Assembly (NCBI GenBank): GCA_941918925.1
Contig: OW799236.1
Span: 85,214,213-85,278,212, forward strand
Length of the DNA: 64,000 nucleotides
Origin: Phyto melanocephala
Lineage: Eukaryota > Arthropoda > Insecta > Diptera > Rhinophoridae
Direction of reading: 5' to 3'
Positions 20,328 through 32,585 of the stretch are shown piece after piece. Each line of letters begins with the position of its first letter. Position 1 is the first letter of the stretch. A program made the position numbers and the translations under genes. A model generated the notes under the pieces. That model worked only from the letters and a program-made list of their open reading frames with translations. It was not told the DNA's origin and did no database searches.

Positions 20328-22061
20328 AGCTTCGTACACACGGTTGTCAGATCGTACAATATTGTGTGAAAAATTGGTAGCAAATACCTTACAACCGTGT
20401 GAACTGGCAATTTTTGCATAACAATGTTGGTAGAAAAGTCATTGTCATACCATTGATAGACGGCAACCTGACAACAATATTGTCAGATATATTGCAATCG
20501 TCTGAACAACCTTCATCGTTATTGTCAGACCATTGAAACATGTTGTCAGATAATTTTATATTGGCAGATGTACAAGTTTTGTGCATATGACAATGGCGTC
20601 ATTGTCATACAAGTTAGTGATGTCAGATGTATAAAATGTTGCTTTTAGTATTGTTGAATAGAATGTTGTTTTTAGGAATTTTCTTGTACTTTCTATTATA
20701 TTTATACATAAAAACAATTAAGAACGTTATATTCGACCATGACTAATCTACTATATATGTCACCAGCACTCGCTTGAATTATGCAGATATTAACTTTATC
20801 ATAATTTACAAAGAAAAGTTGATAGCAAAAATATACATACATATGTTTGTAGTATATGCATAAATATATATAAACACTATAATCATAGACGTCTATACAT
20901 ACATATACAAACTACATAATCTCGGACTTCTATACGTTCATACATACTTGCATATACGAAATAATACATGCTAACTATGCCTTTTCATTTGATACCAATA
21001 TTGTAGAGAGTAAAATTTTAATTATCAAAATATAATTATATTTATTGATTTATAGCGTAATCTATTTTACTATTCAAGCCCTTTTATTTAATACCCATAT
21101 TGAATTACAAATATGTAATTCGCCCTTTTGTGTTGGACGCCATCTTAAATAAAGAATTTTTGTTAAGCCTACTGTATTTTACAGGTCAAGCCCTTTCATT
21201 TGATACCACTATTGATGGCGGTAAGTTTTTAATTACAAAAATCATCTTATGTATACAAATTTGTTCGTTATTTTGTCATGGCGTTCATCTTGATTTTTAT
21301 AGGTTATACATGATATTCTGTATTCTACTTGTCAGTTCCTTTAATTTGATCCCAATATTGCAGGGGGTTAATTAGATAAATTTTTAATAACTAAAATTCA
21401 CTCATTATACGAATTTGTTCGCCATTCTGTCATGACGGCCATTTTGAATTTGAACCTTTTTCATAATTTTTTAACATAAATTGTGTACTAGGAAAAATTT
21501 AGGAGATTTTTTTAAAAACGTGGGAATTTTAAGTATGTATCTTCATATGGCATCACTGCAAAACGCTCTTTCAATGCAACAGCTGTTGTGCAAAAAAAAA
21601 ATGTTAATTTTCTTGCGTGTTTCTTGTTTCAGTTTAGATTTGTGTCAATAAGTGGAGAACAAATGAAAATAATAAAAATTATTGTAAATATGAAGAGGAC
21701 GGTACAGAGTATTCCATTTTTAAATTTGTGAAAGCTTTTCTAGATCCCCAGACGCTATCGGAATCTAAGATTGTAAAAAAAAACATGACCAAAGCAATTT
21801 CTGACAACAGATCTGCCAATTTTTTTATACCGTCATCTGACAACCGTCTAAACTTACAATTTTTTGTCGGACAACATCGTCAGATAATGTTATTGTCAGA
21901 ACAACATCTGCCAATGAAATTGTCAGCTTTTCTGACAAAAGTCTTACAACCGTCAGAACTGACAATTTACCTTATGGAAGCAATTCTTCATTGTCATTCC
22001 ATTGTTAGCATATGTTTAGGTGTAGCAATTAAGTAAAATCTGACAACCGTCTGTACAGAGC
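20328..22061. mobile_element. Inner copy of the TTAA-flanked element, inserted in reverse
   Basis: It is bounded by TTAA at 20324-20327 and 22062-22065. The left end AGCTTCGTACACACGGTTGT and the reversed right end GCTCTGTACAGACGGTTGTC match the outer copy's termini. The internal TTAA at 21604-21607 sits exactly where the outer copy was hit. Paired positions sum to a constant (about 43645 for the long half, 41931 for the short half) with few indels, so the insertion is recent. Confidence 0.8.
20960..21480. repeat. Tandem 'CCCTTTCATTTGATACC' units inside the TTAA element
   Basis: Four diverged units of about 110-130 bp each contain a CAAGCCCTTTCATTTGATAC motif and a GCCATCTT or similar motif. 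The mirror copy is 22200-22690. The same units occur at 11560-11905, 38575-38880, 41130-41690, 59560-59820 and 63050-63120, always inside or beside DINE-like sequence. Long open frames here (91 and 89 codons) are mirror copies of the same repeat, not genes. Confidence 0.75.
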
Positions 22062-23488
22062 TTAACAATTTTTTTTGCACAACAGCTGTTGCATTGAAAG
22101 AGCGTTTTGCAGTGATGCCATATGAAGATACATACTTAAAATTCCCACGTTTTTAAAAAAATCTCCTAAATTTTTCCTAGTATACAATTTATGTAAAAAA
22201 ATTATGAAAAAGGTTCAAATTCAAGATGGCCGTCATGACAGAATGGCGAACAAATTTGTATAATGAGTGAATTTTAGTTATTAAAAATTTATCTAATTTA
22301 CCCCTGCAATATTGGGATCAAATTAAAGGAACTGACAAGTAGAATACAGAATATCATGTATAACCTATAAAAATCAAGATGAACGCCATGACAAAATATC
22401 GAACAAATTTGTATACATAAGATGATTTTTGTAATTAAAAACTTACCGCCATCAATAGTGGTATCAAATGAAAGGGCTTGACCTGTAAAATACAGTAGGC
22501 TTAACAAAAATTCTTTATTTAAGATGGCGTCCAATACAAAAGGGCGAATTACATATTTGTAATTCAATATGGGTATTAAATAAAAGGGCTTGAATAGTAA
22601 AATAGATTACGCTATAAATCAATAAATATAATTATATTTTGATAATTAAAATTTTACTCTCTACAATATTGGTATCAAATGAAAAGGCATAGTTAGCATG
22701 TATTATTTCGTATATGCAAGTATGTATGAACGTATAGAAGTCCGAGATTATGTAGTTTGTATATGTATGTATAGACGTCTATGATTATAGTGTTTATATA
22801 TATTTATGCATAAATATACTACAAACATATGTATGTATATTTTTATTTTAGTTAATATCTGCATAATTCAAGCGAGTGCTGGTGACATATATAGTAGATT
22901 AGTCATGGTCGAATATAACGTTCTTAATTGTTTTTATGTATAAATATAATAGAAAGTACAAGAAAATTCCTAAAAACAACATTCTATTCAACAATACTAA
23001 AAGCAACATTTTATACATCTGACATCACTAACTTGTATGACAATGACGCCATTGTCATATGCACAAAACTTGTACATCTGCCAATATAAAATTATCTGAC
23101 AACATGTTTCAATGGTCTGACAATAACGATGAAGGTTGTTCAGACGATTGCAATATATCTGACAATATTGTTGTCAGGTTGCCGTCTATCAATGGTATGA
23201 CAATGACTTTTCTGCCAACATTGTTATGCAAACATTGCCAGTTCACACGGTTGTAAGGTATTTGCTACCAATTTTTCACACAATATTGTACGATCTGACA
23301 ACCGTGTGTACGAAGCTTAACGTAAGCTGCTGGACCACGGTCAAACATAATAATTAACTTTGTGTGTACACCGACACAATACGAAATAAATAGACGAACG
23401 AAGTAAACAAAACAATTATTAACAACTTTAGAAATAGCCAAGGCAAACATTAGAACTAAAAATCTTATATAAAAAACAAATAGGTATA

Positions 23489-23852
23489 CAGTGCACTCGC
23501 GATAATATGAACACTTTCTTCATTGACTACTATAAAATATGAACTTAGTGCAAAAGCTCTGAAAAAGTAATTTTTTTATTATTATTTAAAACGAATTTTA
23601 TCTAAATCAATAGGTTAGTGATTAAATTCTTATTCAACTACTTAATAATTTGAGTATTTACCAGAGTATTTACCATTTTTCAAAAATAAATAATTTTTTT
23701 AAATCGATTTAACAAAATTTAACATTAGAAACTTTTATTTTTATATTAAAAACATTTTTAAAGAGAAATTAGATGCCATTTGCAAATATGAACAATTTTG
23801 CAAAAGTGAAATGTCTCGATTTCAATTAGTTTATATTATCGCGAGTTCACTG
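23489..23852. mobile_element. pogo/Tigger-like MITE
   Basis: The ends CAGTGCACTCGCGATAATAT and, reversed, CAGTGAACTCGCGATAATAT differ at two positions and are flanked by TA on both sides (23487-23488, 23853-23854). The CAGT..ACTCGCGATAAT end and TA target fit pogo-type Tc1/mariner relatives. It is 364 bp with no coding capacity. Confidence 0.8.
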
Positions 23853-24085
23853 TATATATAATATGTATTTTCTTACAGTCTCCTTTTTTACGATTTCCTC
23901 ACAAGATATTCGATTTTGTTGTTATTATGTTTAAGTGTATAAAGTGTTTATTTTATAAACAATAAGAAAAATAAAATAATTTGCAAATTGAAATCACAGT
24001 GCATAGTAAGTACAAGGTACGTTCATTGTATGTATAGGAGAGCATAGGGAGGAAGCTTAATTCGAACAATGTACAGTGCCTCAAC

Positions 24086-25198
24086 TAGGGTGATTGACTC
24101 GGTTTTACAACCGGTGGAAAACCCGGTTTTTTTTCCTCTTTTAGCTGGCGGTTTTTCCTACATGTTGATTTTTCGAATATCGAATACACCGTTTTTTTTT
24201 ATCCGAAAACGCCGTTTTATTTTTATTTTTTAAAGTTTATTTTCATATATCTTTGTAACCAATCGTACTATAGTATATTTAGTACGCGAAAAGTTTCGAA
24301 AAATCAGAAGATAAATCTATTAAATATTATTCCATAATATTGTAAGAAATTTATTTGTTGTTTAAAAAACAAATGTAAAATAAGAAACATAATTAAGCTT
24401 TAATATTATTTTTTTATAGGATATAAACCTAACGTTAAAAGTTAAAGGTAATTGAAGCATAAACTTAGCTGATCGATCACTTTTAGATAAAAAGTGTAGT
24501 TACAATAAAGAAGAACCAATAATCTCTCTTTCCAGATCCTAATTTTAATTAATGACATTGAGTGTCTGTCAACTTAAATTTCAATTAAACCATCGAACAA
24601 ACTAGTTTATGTCTATATTTGTATGTCTGTCAGGGGTATAAGAAAGAATTTTTAAAATGAAATTTTAAAGATTTTTTTCTCTAGCCTTTAAAATGAATTT
24701 CAAATTGCAGAAATAATTTCAAACAAAATACGTTAGTGCATATTAGTTTAAAAGATCTATTTAATATTTAAAAAATGTACCGAAGGAGATACAAAAATTT
24801 ATAACAGCCTTATAAAAAATTTTATTTATTTATTTATTAATTTATTGTATTTATTTATTTTACGTGTAAAGAGTACCTTTTGCCTTTAAATTCATTAAAC
24901 CAAATACCAAATAAGTCAACTGCATTCATGTCAGTTATTGCGTTATTGCGTAATTCTGCGGCCAAACGTATATAAGCTGTAAAAATTTCATATTTATATA
25001 TAAATTTAATTACATTCTTTTTTTACAATATTATTTAATTTTTACTTTAAATATTATATTTTATATATTCGAACCGGTTAACCAGTTTTTTCTCAATTTT
25101 CAAAATAGCAACCGGTTTTTTTTAAATTTTAAATATCAAACTATTTGAAAACCGGTTTCTTAAAAAAGTCGAATAATCGATCACCCTAGTCTCAACAT
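24086..25198. mobile_element. hAT-like AACCGGTT-rich element, complete copy
   Basis: Ends TAGGGTGATTGACTCGG and, reversed, TAGGGTGATCGATTATTCG. Flanks GCCTCAAC (24078-24085) and GTCTCAAC (25199-25206) form an 8-bp duplication with one substitution, which suggests hAT. Many ACCGGTT motifs lie in both subterminal regions. No transposase remnant is recognised in its 1113 bp. Confidence 0.75.
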
Positions 25199-25209
25199 AC
25201 CGATGGTCA

Positions 25210-26146
25210 CAGGTAGAAAAATCATAACCCGTATTTTTTAAGAAATTAAGTTTTTCAGTGGTTTAGAGGTAACTTTTTTAAATTTGTTGTTACACTATCT
25301 TTGTCGATGTAGACAACAATGGTCATTCTTAACCAAAAGCTTTCAAAAACATCATCAATATTTACTGCTGAAGCAGCTGGAATCTTATAAACAATATTCA
25401 TAGCTAGCAATTTAAACAAATATACTTAAATATTTTCAGCTGTCTGAGTTATTTTGGCTATACAAAACCCGTCAAACACTTAGTTGTGTTCCATAAACTC
25501 AATTCGAAATTTTTAATTTCACGTAAAAATACAAATATGGGCTAATCCGAAAAGTTTTAAACCCAAGGCAGAAATCTAAAGTTGCCCAAAATCCAAATGT
25601 TTGTTAATAGAATAATAGGATACATATTCAAGCTTCAAAATATATAAGCAATAAGGTTTTACGGTGGTTTGAATTTATTTTAATAATTTTGTTTTTCAAA
25701 CTAGCTTTATAAACAGAGTTTTTTGTGCACTTTAATCTGATGGAAATTTAAATTTAAATATAAATAACAAAGTGTGTAACGTCCGTAACGGCATGAAAAT
25801 ATCCAAAAATTTTATTTTAATATTATGAGGTGAAAGTAAGTGTTCATAATGGATTTTTATGTGGTGAATCTGATTCTGGGCTTAAAATTGCTCTAGGTTG
25901 CCGAGAACCCGAAAAACTTCACCTCAAAGTAACAAAAAGTGTGTTTAAATAACATGCGATCACCCAATCTGCAACTTAAATTGAGATGAATTTCAAATTC
26001 TTCTGAAACCTATAATAATTCCTAAAAATCAATAATTAGTAATTTATAACCATGTTGTAAACCGCAACCCCGATGCCCCCCCTTCAAATATTTGGCGCTA
26101 CGCCCATGCATGCAATGTTTACGTACTGGATTTTCTTCTAGAAATT
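25210..26146. other. A/T-rich stretch, no gene seen
   Basis: No exon-like frame. It contains the first GTAACGTCCGTAACG motif (25776-25790), a motif shared with the tandem duplication downstream. Confidence 0.4.
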
Positions 26147-27510
26147 AGGAATTTTTTTTGCTACTTCGAATGGAAAAGGAGCGGCGGTGGACGGTGTTGG
26201 CGCTGTTGTTAAGCGAAAAGTTTGATAACTAGTAAACGCCCAAAATCTCATCTTTAAAAACGCTCGAGATTTTCACAAATTAGCAAAAAAAAAAATATAT
26301 AAATGGCGTTTTCATAATTTACATTGGTAAAAAGTATGTCAAAACTATATCTGACGAAATATCAAAAACATAGATAAATGTAAAAAATATTCCAGCTCGT
26401 AAATCATAATTATTTTTCGGGATTTTCCAATAACAATACTATAAAATTAGCTCGAACAGCAAGGTCTATTAAGCATAAGATACAATGTTGAACAGTTAAA
26501 TAAGGAAATAAATAAATGAATTTAAGCTAATATAAGAATAATGAAATATTCTATAACTTTTTTGTAACTAATAAATTAACAATTACAAGGTTAAAAAGAT
26601 TTTTAAATACGTGAATGTTTTTTATATACACAATTTGGTTTAATGGAAAAAGTGTAACGTCCGTAACGTGACGTCCGTAACAGACAAAAATTAAGATTTT
26701 TGTTTAACGGCACTACTTAGCCTTCTTTTCTAATCTGGATTGACATGGTCATATATTCCACTTCATTTTTTGTATATGGACTTTTATTGTTTATTATGCA
26801 AAATTAGCTAAAAAGTGTGCAAATGCACATAAGCCTAAAAATCGACTTCCATAGGAATTTTTTTGCTACTTCGAATGGAAAAGGAGCGGCGGTGGACGGT
26901 GTTGGCGCTGTTGCGAAAAGTTTGATAACTAGTAAACGCCCAAAATCTCATCTTTAAAAACGCTCGAGATTTTCACAAATTAGCAAAAAAAAAATATATA
27001 AATGGCGTTTTCATAATTTACATTGGTAAAAATTATGTCAAAACTATATCTGACGAAATATCAAAAACATAGATAAATGTAAAAAATATTCCAGCTCGTA
27101 AATCATAATTATTTTTCGGGATTTTCCAATAACAATACTATAAAATTAGCTCGAACAGCAAGGTCTATTAAGCATAAGATACAATGTTGAACAGTTAAAT
27201 AAGGAAATAAATAAATGAATTTAAGCTAATATAAGAATAATGAAATATTCTATAATTTTTTTGTAACTAATAAATTAACAATTACAAGGTTAAAAAGATT
27301 TTTAAATACGTGAATGTTTTTTATATACACAATTTGGTTCAATGGAAAAAGTGTAACGTCCGTAACGTAACGTCCGTAACAGACAAAAATTAAGATTTTT
27401 GTTTAACGGAACTACTTAGCTGGATTGAATGGTCATATACTCCACTTAATTTTTTGTATTGGGACTTTTTTTGGTTTATTATGCAAAAAGCCTCAAAATC
27501 GACTTCTATT
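26147..27510. repeat. Head-to-tail duplication of a ~700-bp unit
   Basis: Unit 1 (26147-26852) starts AGGAATTTTTTTTGCTACTT and ends with AAAATCGACTTCCAT. Unit 2 (26853-about 27510) starts and ends the same way. The copies are near-identical for about 560 bases, then diverge by small deletions. Both contain GGAGCGGCGGTGGACGGTGT and a doubled ACGTCCGTAAC. No coding potential is evident. Confidence 0.85.
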
Positions 27511-27699
27511 TTTTGTAACGTCAGTAACGGAACTTGAAGCTAGCTTAACTTTTTTTCAAAAACAGTTAACTTTTAAGTTTAAAACAGGTTTTAAAGTACT
27601 CCCAAAGAACTGAATTTTCCAAAAAATGTCATGAAAATATTCCAATGTGAACGCCAGCTGTTTCAATCTTAACAAACAAATTTGCGTGCGAATGTAACG

Positions 27700-30220
27700 T
27701 CCGTAATGCAGGATTAGCCCATATGGATAATAGCACATGTGAGTATTTATAGAAATAAAATAAAACACCAAAACAAGCAATGTAGCTCCTATGCGAAAAA
27801 CATGATTTTCAAAAATACAATTTAAAATAAAAGTCCACGATTAAAAAACAGAAGAAGAAGAAGTCGCAACACACCATTATCTCATTAACAAAAAAATGTC
27901 CAATCTGTTTGTAGTTTGTGAATGGTACAAATCGAACTGACAAAGCACGGAAGCCCATGTACGTTTTAAGGAAGATATGGATGTTCAATGAGTTGTCCCG
28001 TGATATGAATTTAAGAATTTACATTATCTGTATTTAGCCAATTAATCTTTATTGATTTGAAACTTGGGCAGTCTAGACCAAAAATCCACAAGAAGGATTC
28101 AAAATTTTTTTGGCCAGAGGTTATTAGTAACATCAACCTTTTGGGCCTGACACAATCAATCAATCATCCATTGACCAAGACATCATACGAAATAAGTATG
28201 AATGCAATGGTCACTCGTTAAAGTCACATAGTTCTTACATACAACCCTCAGAGAAAAACTACAGGTCACAGGGCAAAAAAGTTGGAAACATCTAATTGGA
28301 GCCGTCCTTTCATAACAAAATGTTGGCTTAGTATTACTATATAGAATCCTTTCCTGCAATAAATATGAATGTATGTAGGTGTGTTGTATGTTTATTTTGT
28401 TACTCAATCACGCAACAACTGCTGCACAAAACTAAATGAAATTCGGCATGCAAATAAGATAAAACCTATATTAACACATAATCTAGCTTTCATCTCAATA
28501 ACTATACAGACAAAGTTTTTAAATAAATAAAAAATTGTAAAGTATTTAAAATACCTACTACATACTAAATAAATAAATAAGAAATACTTACATGTTACGT
28601 ATTCCGCTAATGTAGTTACCTACATATATGTATAACGATGGTCACAATTAGAAAACACTAACTCAAATAATTGTATTACCATAATGTAACTTCTTTTGTG
28701 AAATTGCTTTTAAAAATGTTATTTTAAATACTAATGAATTAAAAAATTTTAACACTTTTATTTGAATAAACTACATCATTTAGTACACGTCAGTTACTTT
28801 TTTTTGTAAAAACTGTATTGACACCTACAGAGGTAAAAATTTTAAATATTCTGAAAGATCTGTTCAAATGATATAAATATTGAGAAATGTAGTGAAAACT
28901 ATCATATACCTATAGGTTTGTATATGAAATCTTCAGGGGTCTTAAACTCGAAAACAAGCGTTTCTGAGAATATTACAACTTAAATTTTCTTTACATTTTT
29001 CAATTTTCTTTCAACCTAAGTTATTCTTTAAATTTGGATGTGCGTTGGTAAACTTGATTTGTTCAATAGGCAGGTACATACTTATACTTCACATACGTAC
29101 ATATATTATCAATAAACTCTATTTTTATAAAAAAAAATTTAATTAGCTATTTCTAGTTTGCATTCAATCTGTTTCATTATACAGCTCCGTAATAAAGTCG
29201 CAGTACCAATCGGCAGCACTGGGCTTCACAAAAATTTGTTGGTTTCCCCATACACATTTTATTATTTTTTAGGTTTCTTTTATTCTTTCTTATTCATGCC
29301 ACTACCACCTAAGAAATCACAGTAAATATCTTACTATACAAAAGCACAATATGGATACAAAAAAATTTAATATATACTTATGTACGTAATAATTTTAGCA
29401 CTTTTTTAAACAATTTCTCTTATAGGTTTTTTGTTTTAAAAATTATGCATATACAATAAACATTTATTTGCTATTGTATTTATTTTCACTTCTTTTTTAA
29501 TTCCATTTCCTTTCTTCCTTTTCCAAAAATGTTTCACATTCCTTATATTTTTTTAAGTTTTCTTAAATCTCTTTTCATTGTAATATTATAATATTGATTT
29601 TATTGCAGTAAAAAATAGCATAACCAAAATTAACAAATCTTTTTCTTAAACGAAAATTTATTTTATACACACACATAGTACATTCAGTCTTTCGTTCAGA
29701 GCATAAAATTAAGTAAATTTACTACCACAAAATACTTAATCCCCGTTCCCTACAACAAACACCAGAAATATATTTTGCTAACTGTTGGTAAATTAGAATA
29801 CAATCCCCTTTTTTAATTAGATTCATGTAAAACTTATTGCATGTGGTGAATATCTACAGTCAAATTTCTTATAAGAAAATTCGTTTCTCTTTTTTATATA
29901 TTAAGTTTGACGTTTCGACTATAAAGAGAACAGTGATGGGAATTTAACTATTTCCACATGAAATCTAGCGATTTAAATTTCAGTTTAGCGGTAAAAATAT
30001 TTAGCGATTTTTACTGTACCACTAAAGCTTGCCTCTTTGTAAGTGCAAGTAAAACCTCATGTATATAAAATTAAAATAACAACTGTGATTTTTATAGTTT
30101 TATGTTTTCTTTTCTCATAAATTTTGTTAATGTAACCGTCAATGTAACGGTATTTTCTCGAATAGAACAAATTAAGAACTGAAGAAATAATGAAACTTTT
30201 TTTCTCACTCTCTCAAGGTC
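27700..30220. other. A/T-rich stretch, no gene recognised
   Basis: Only short frames unsupported by codon bias or motifs. No tRNA-like fold, repeat with clear ends, or splice-bounded exon was found. Confidence 0.4.
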
Positions 30221-30500
30221 TTAATGTTCAATCTACATTATTTATCCTATACCTGTGAAACATGGAATGCTGCTCCTCGTGATATAAATGTACTGCAACA
30301 AATATTTAAAAAGAACAATCTGTTCAGTGTTTTAGCCACGGACTATATCAAACAAGAAATCACGTTAAAAATGAAACAATTGAAATGCAAAGACGAAAAT
30401 CGAACTGAGTAGGTTACTGAAATGAAAACCAAGTAGAAAAACTCGTTGGAGGCAACAAAAGAGTAATAACAGCTCATACAAGTCCGAGGAAGAATGCAAA
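30217..30500 (+). pseudogene. Possible coding relic of unknown family
   Basis: After a TCTCTCAAG acceptor-like site, one frame reads CETWNAAPRDINVLQQIFKK and IKQEITLKMKQLKCKDENR, with a stop at 30410-30412. Another frame downstream reads NENQVEKLVGGNKRV then ITAHTSPRKNAKNLN. Mixed polar composition and low stop density are unlike the flanks. I recognise no domain. It may be a fragment of a transposon or cellular gene. Confidence 0.3.
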
Positions 30501-30799
30501 AAATTTAAATAGTTGAAATAAAATAAAAATAAAGTTGAATAAAATAAATAAATGAATGTTTGCAGCATAGACTACTAAATTAAAAGTTTATAATAAAATC
30601 GTATGCTCCTTTGATAAATGACGAAAATACAAATAAGGGGTTTAAAAAGCACACCTTATCGTGTAAGGTTCAAGAAAAGATGGAATAAAATTCTAATATC
30701 TCGTTTTTTCACTAAAACAGACAAAAATTATAATACAATTTTTTGTATTTTTTATTTAATAATTTCATTTAATCTTAAAAATATAGACATATTTTTAAT

Positions 30800-32240
30800 C
30801 CACAATTAAAAATTGAAAAAAGTTATCTTAAGCTTAAGAAATTATTTGGAAAAGCAAAGAAAAAAAGTAGACCGCAAGTTGGTCTGTACTAACACTATAC
30901 CTCATTATTTCTTTGCCACCGAATTTCGTCTTGTTTTCTTTCAATTTATTGAGTGTGAAAAGAGAAGTATAATTTTTCAACCAATTTGACTGTTTACGTC
31001 TAAAATTTTCCTAAATTAGCAATTTATCGCTAGATTTTCCTCTTTACAATACCAGTAAATCGCACCCATTAAGTTTTTAATTGTATGAAATAAAAAAAAT
31101 ATATATATTAAAAGAATTTTTAAATTTAATTTCGATCTAAGTTTAAATTGAAAATTATAGTAATATAATGTAAAATACTTAAATTTTTTTATCATGTTTT
31201 GTTTTTAATTTTTAAACTTGTAAACATTTTATGGAAAATAATTGTATTTCTATCCTAAGATAAAATCATTTTTATATCAAGAACTGATCTCAAATTTTAA
31301 AATTCAAAAAACAAATTAAAAATTTTTTTATAAGTTTATTTATATAGCATTTTTATTTTAGAGACTACTAATCCAAAGTGAGTTTTGAAATGATATGGGA
31401 AAATCAAAAAGCTCTTTTTTCATTTTGATATTAATGACCATTGAACCAAAAAAAGGTACTTTTTTAATATGTATAGTAATTTTTACATTTTCTTACATTT
31501 TACTGAGATAAAAGATAATGGGCAATAAGAAAAGAAAAAAAAATATTAAATAATTTAGGAATGCTTAGTTTTCTTGCTTAATATTTAGAGCATATTTATT
31601 TTTTTTTTTTTAACAAATTAATAAAGCAAAACATTTTTAATAAATTAAACAAAAAATTAGCAATTTAAGTATACGCTTTTATTTTTTTTTTTTAGTTTTA
31701 CAAAATAGTTTTAAATTAATAACATAAAGTTTTTATTTAAAGTTTATAAATAAATAAATAAATGTCACTAATTTTTCTGTTGCCGGCATTTATAATTTTT
31801 TATCAATTATTAAATTAACAAATCGTTTTAAGCTATGCAACATGCTTTCGTAATGTGTAAATATTAAAAATACATTAAAAAACAATAACCAAAATAATAT
31901 TTATTTATTTATTTATTAATTCCTTTGTAATACATGTAGCCATATGGCCAATAATTTTCGAAGTTGCTATTTAGGGTTAATTTAATAATTACCATTAGTG
32001 TAGTAACAGCTAGAATTAATATTCTCTTCACAAAAAGCACAAATAGATGGTGCTTTTTCAATAACAAAAATTTTTTTTTTGTAAAACAGATATGTTGACA
32101 GATATTTTAAAGTAGTTGGTAAAAAAGTTAAAACAAAATAAGGCTTTTATATATGTAACATTTTCAATTGATTTAATTGTGTTAAATTTTACAAATAATT
32201 TAATACATTAAATAAAATATATTATATAGAATAATAAAAT
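30800..32240. other. A/T-rich stretch upstream of mon2, no gene seen
   Basis: Stops are dense in all frames. No bounded repeat recognised. Confidence 0.4.
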
Positions 32241-32585
32241 TGATTTAAATCGGCTGTGCTAATAACACCACCTTGCTCTTTTGGTTTTGATGTGACAACG
32301 TCAGCTGTCATTTCTGAAAAAACCAATAAGAAAAAAAGAAGAAGCATTTTTTTCATACGTAAATATTTTATCAAATTGGAAAAAAGTGAAAAAGTTTTTT
32401 AAAACGTTTCAAAAAACAAAATTTATATATATTTTAAGAAATTCTTATCATAGAAAATTTAAAAAATGCTACACGTATTAAATACATAAACATATATGAA
32501 AATAGGTATCAATAGCAAAAATTTGCAATTAAAAAACTGCAGCATTAAAAGTGATTAAGGATAAAAGAATAGAACTAGAGGAAAA
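32240..32585 (+). promoter_or_regulatory. mon2: Probable mon2 5' UTR / proximal promoter
   Basis: The sequence just upstream of the start codon is A/T-rich with GTGACAACGTCAGCTGTCAT at 32291, the only higher-complexity block. The AAAAATGT start context is close to the fly AAAATG consensus. No TATA/Inr pair can be called with confidence, so the transcription start is unplaced. Confidence 0.35.

Larger units (their letters stand above)
19869..23316. mobile_element. TTAA-flanked element interrupted by an inverted copy of itself (outer copy)
   Basis: The outer copy is 19869-20323 plus 22066-23316. Its ends read GCTCTGTACAGACGGTTGTC (left) and, reversed, GCTTCGTACACACGGTTGTC (right). The flanks are TAAA (19865-19868) and TTAA (23317-23320). 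It is split at an internal TTAA by the inner copy, which has the same two halves in reverse order and orientation. Both termini are rich in TTGTCAGA. It holds DINE-like CAAGCCCTTTCATTTGATAC units but no transposase. The TTAA target suggests piggyBac-type mobilisation. Confidence 0.8.

Noticed and set aside
20389..20586. 65-codon frame rich in SDN, duplicated at 23059-23256
   Set aside because: It is a translation of the TTGTCAGA-rich terminal repeat.
21100..21375. 91-codon open frame, with a near-identical one at 22298-22567 on the other strand
   Set aside because: Both are mirror images of the same non-coding repeat in the self-nested TTAA element; the identity comes from the inverted repeat, not from protein conservation.
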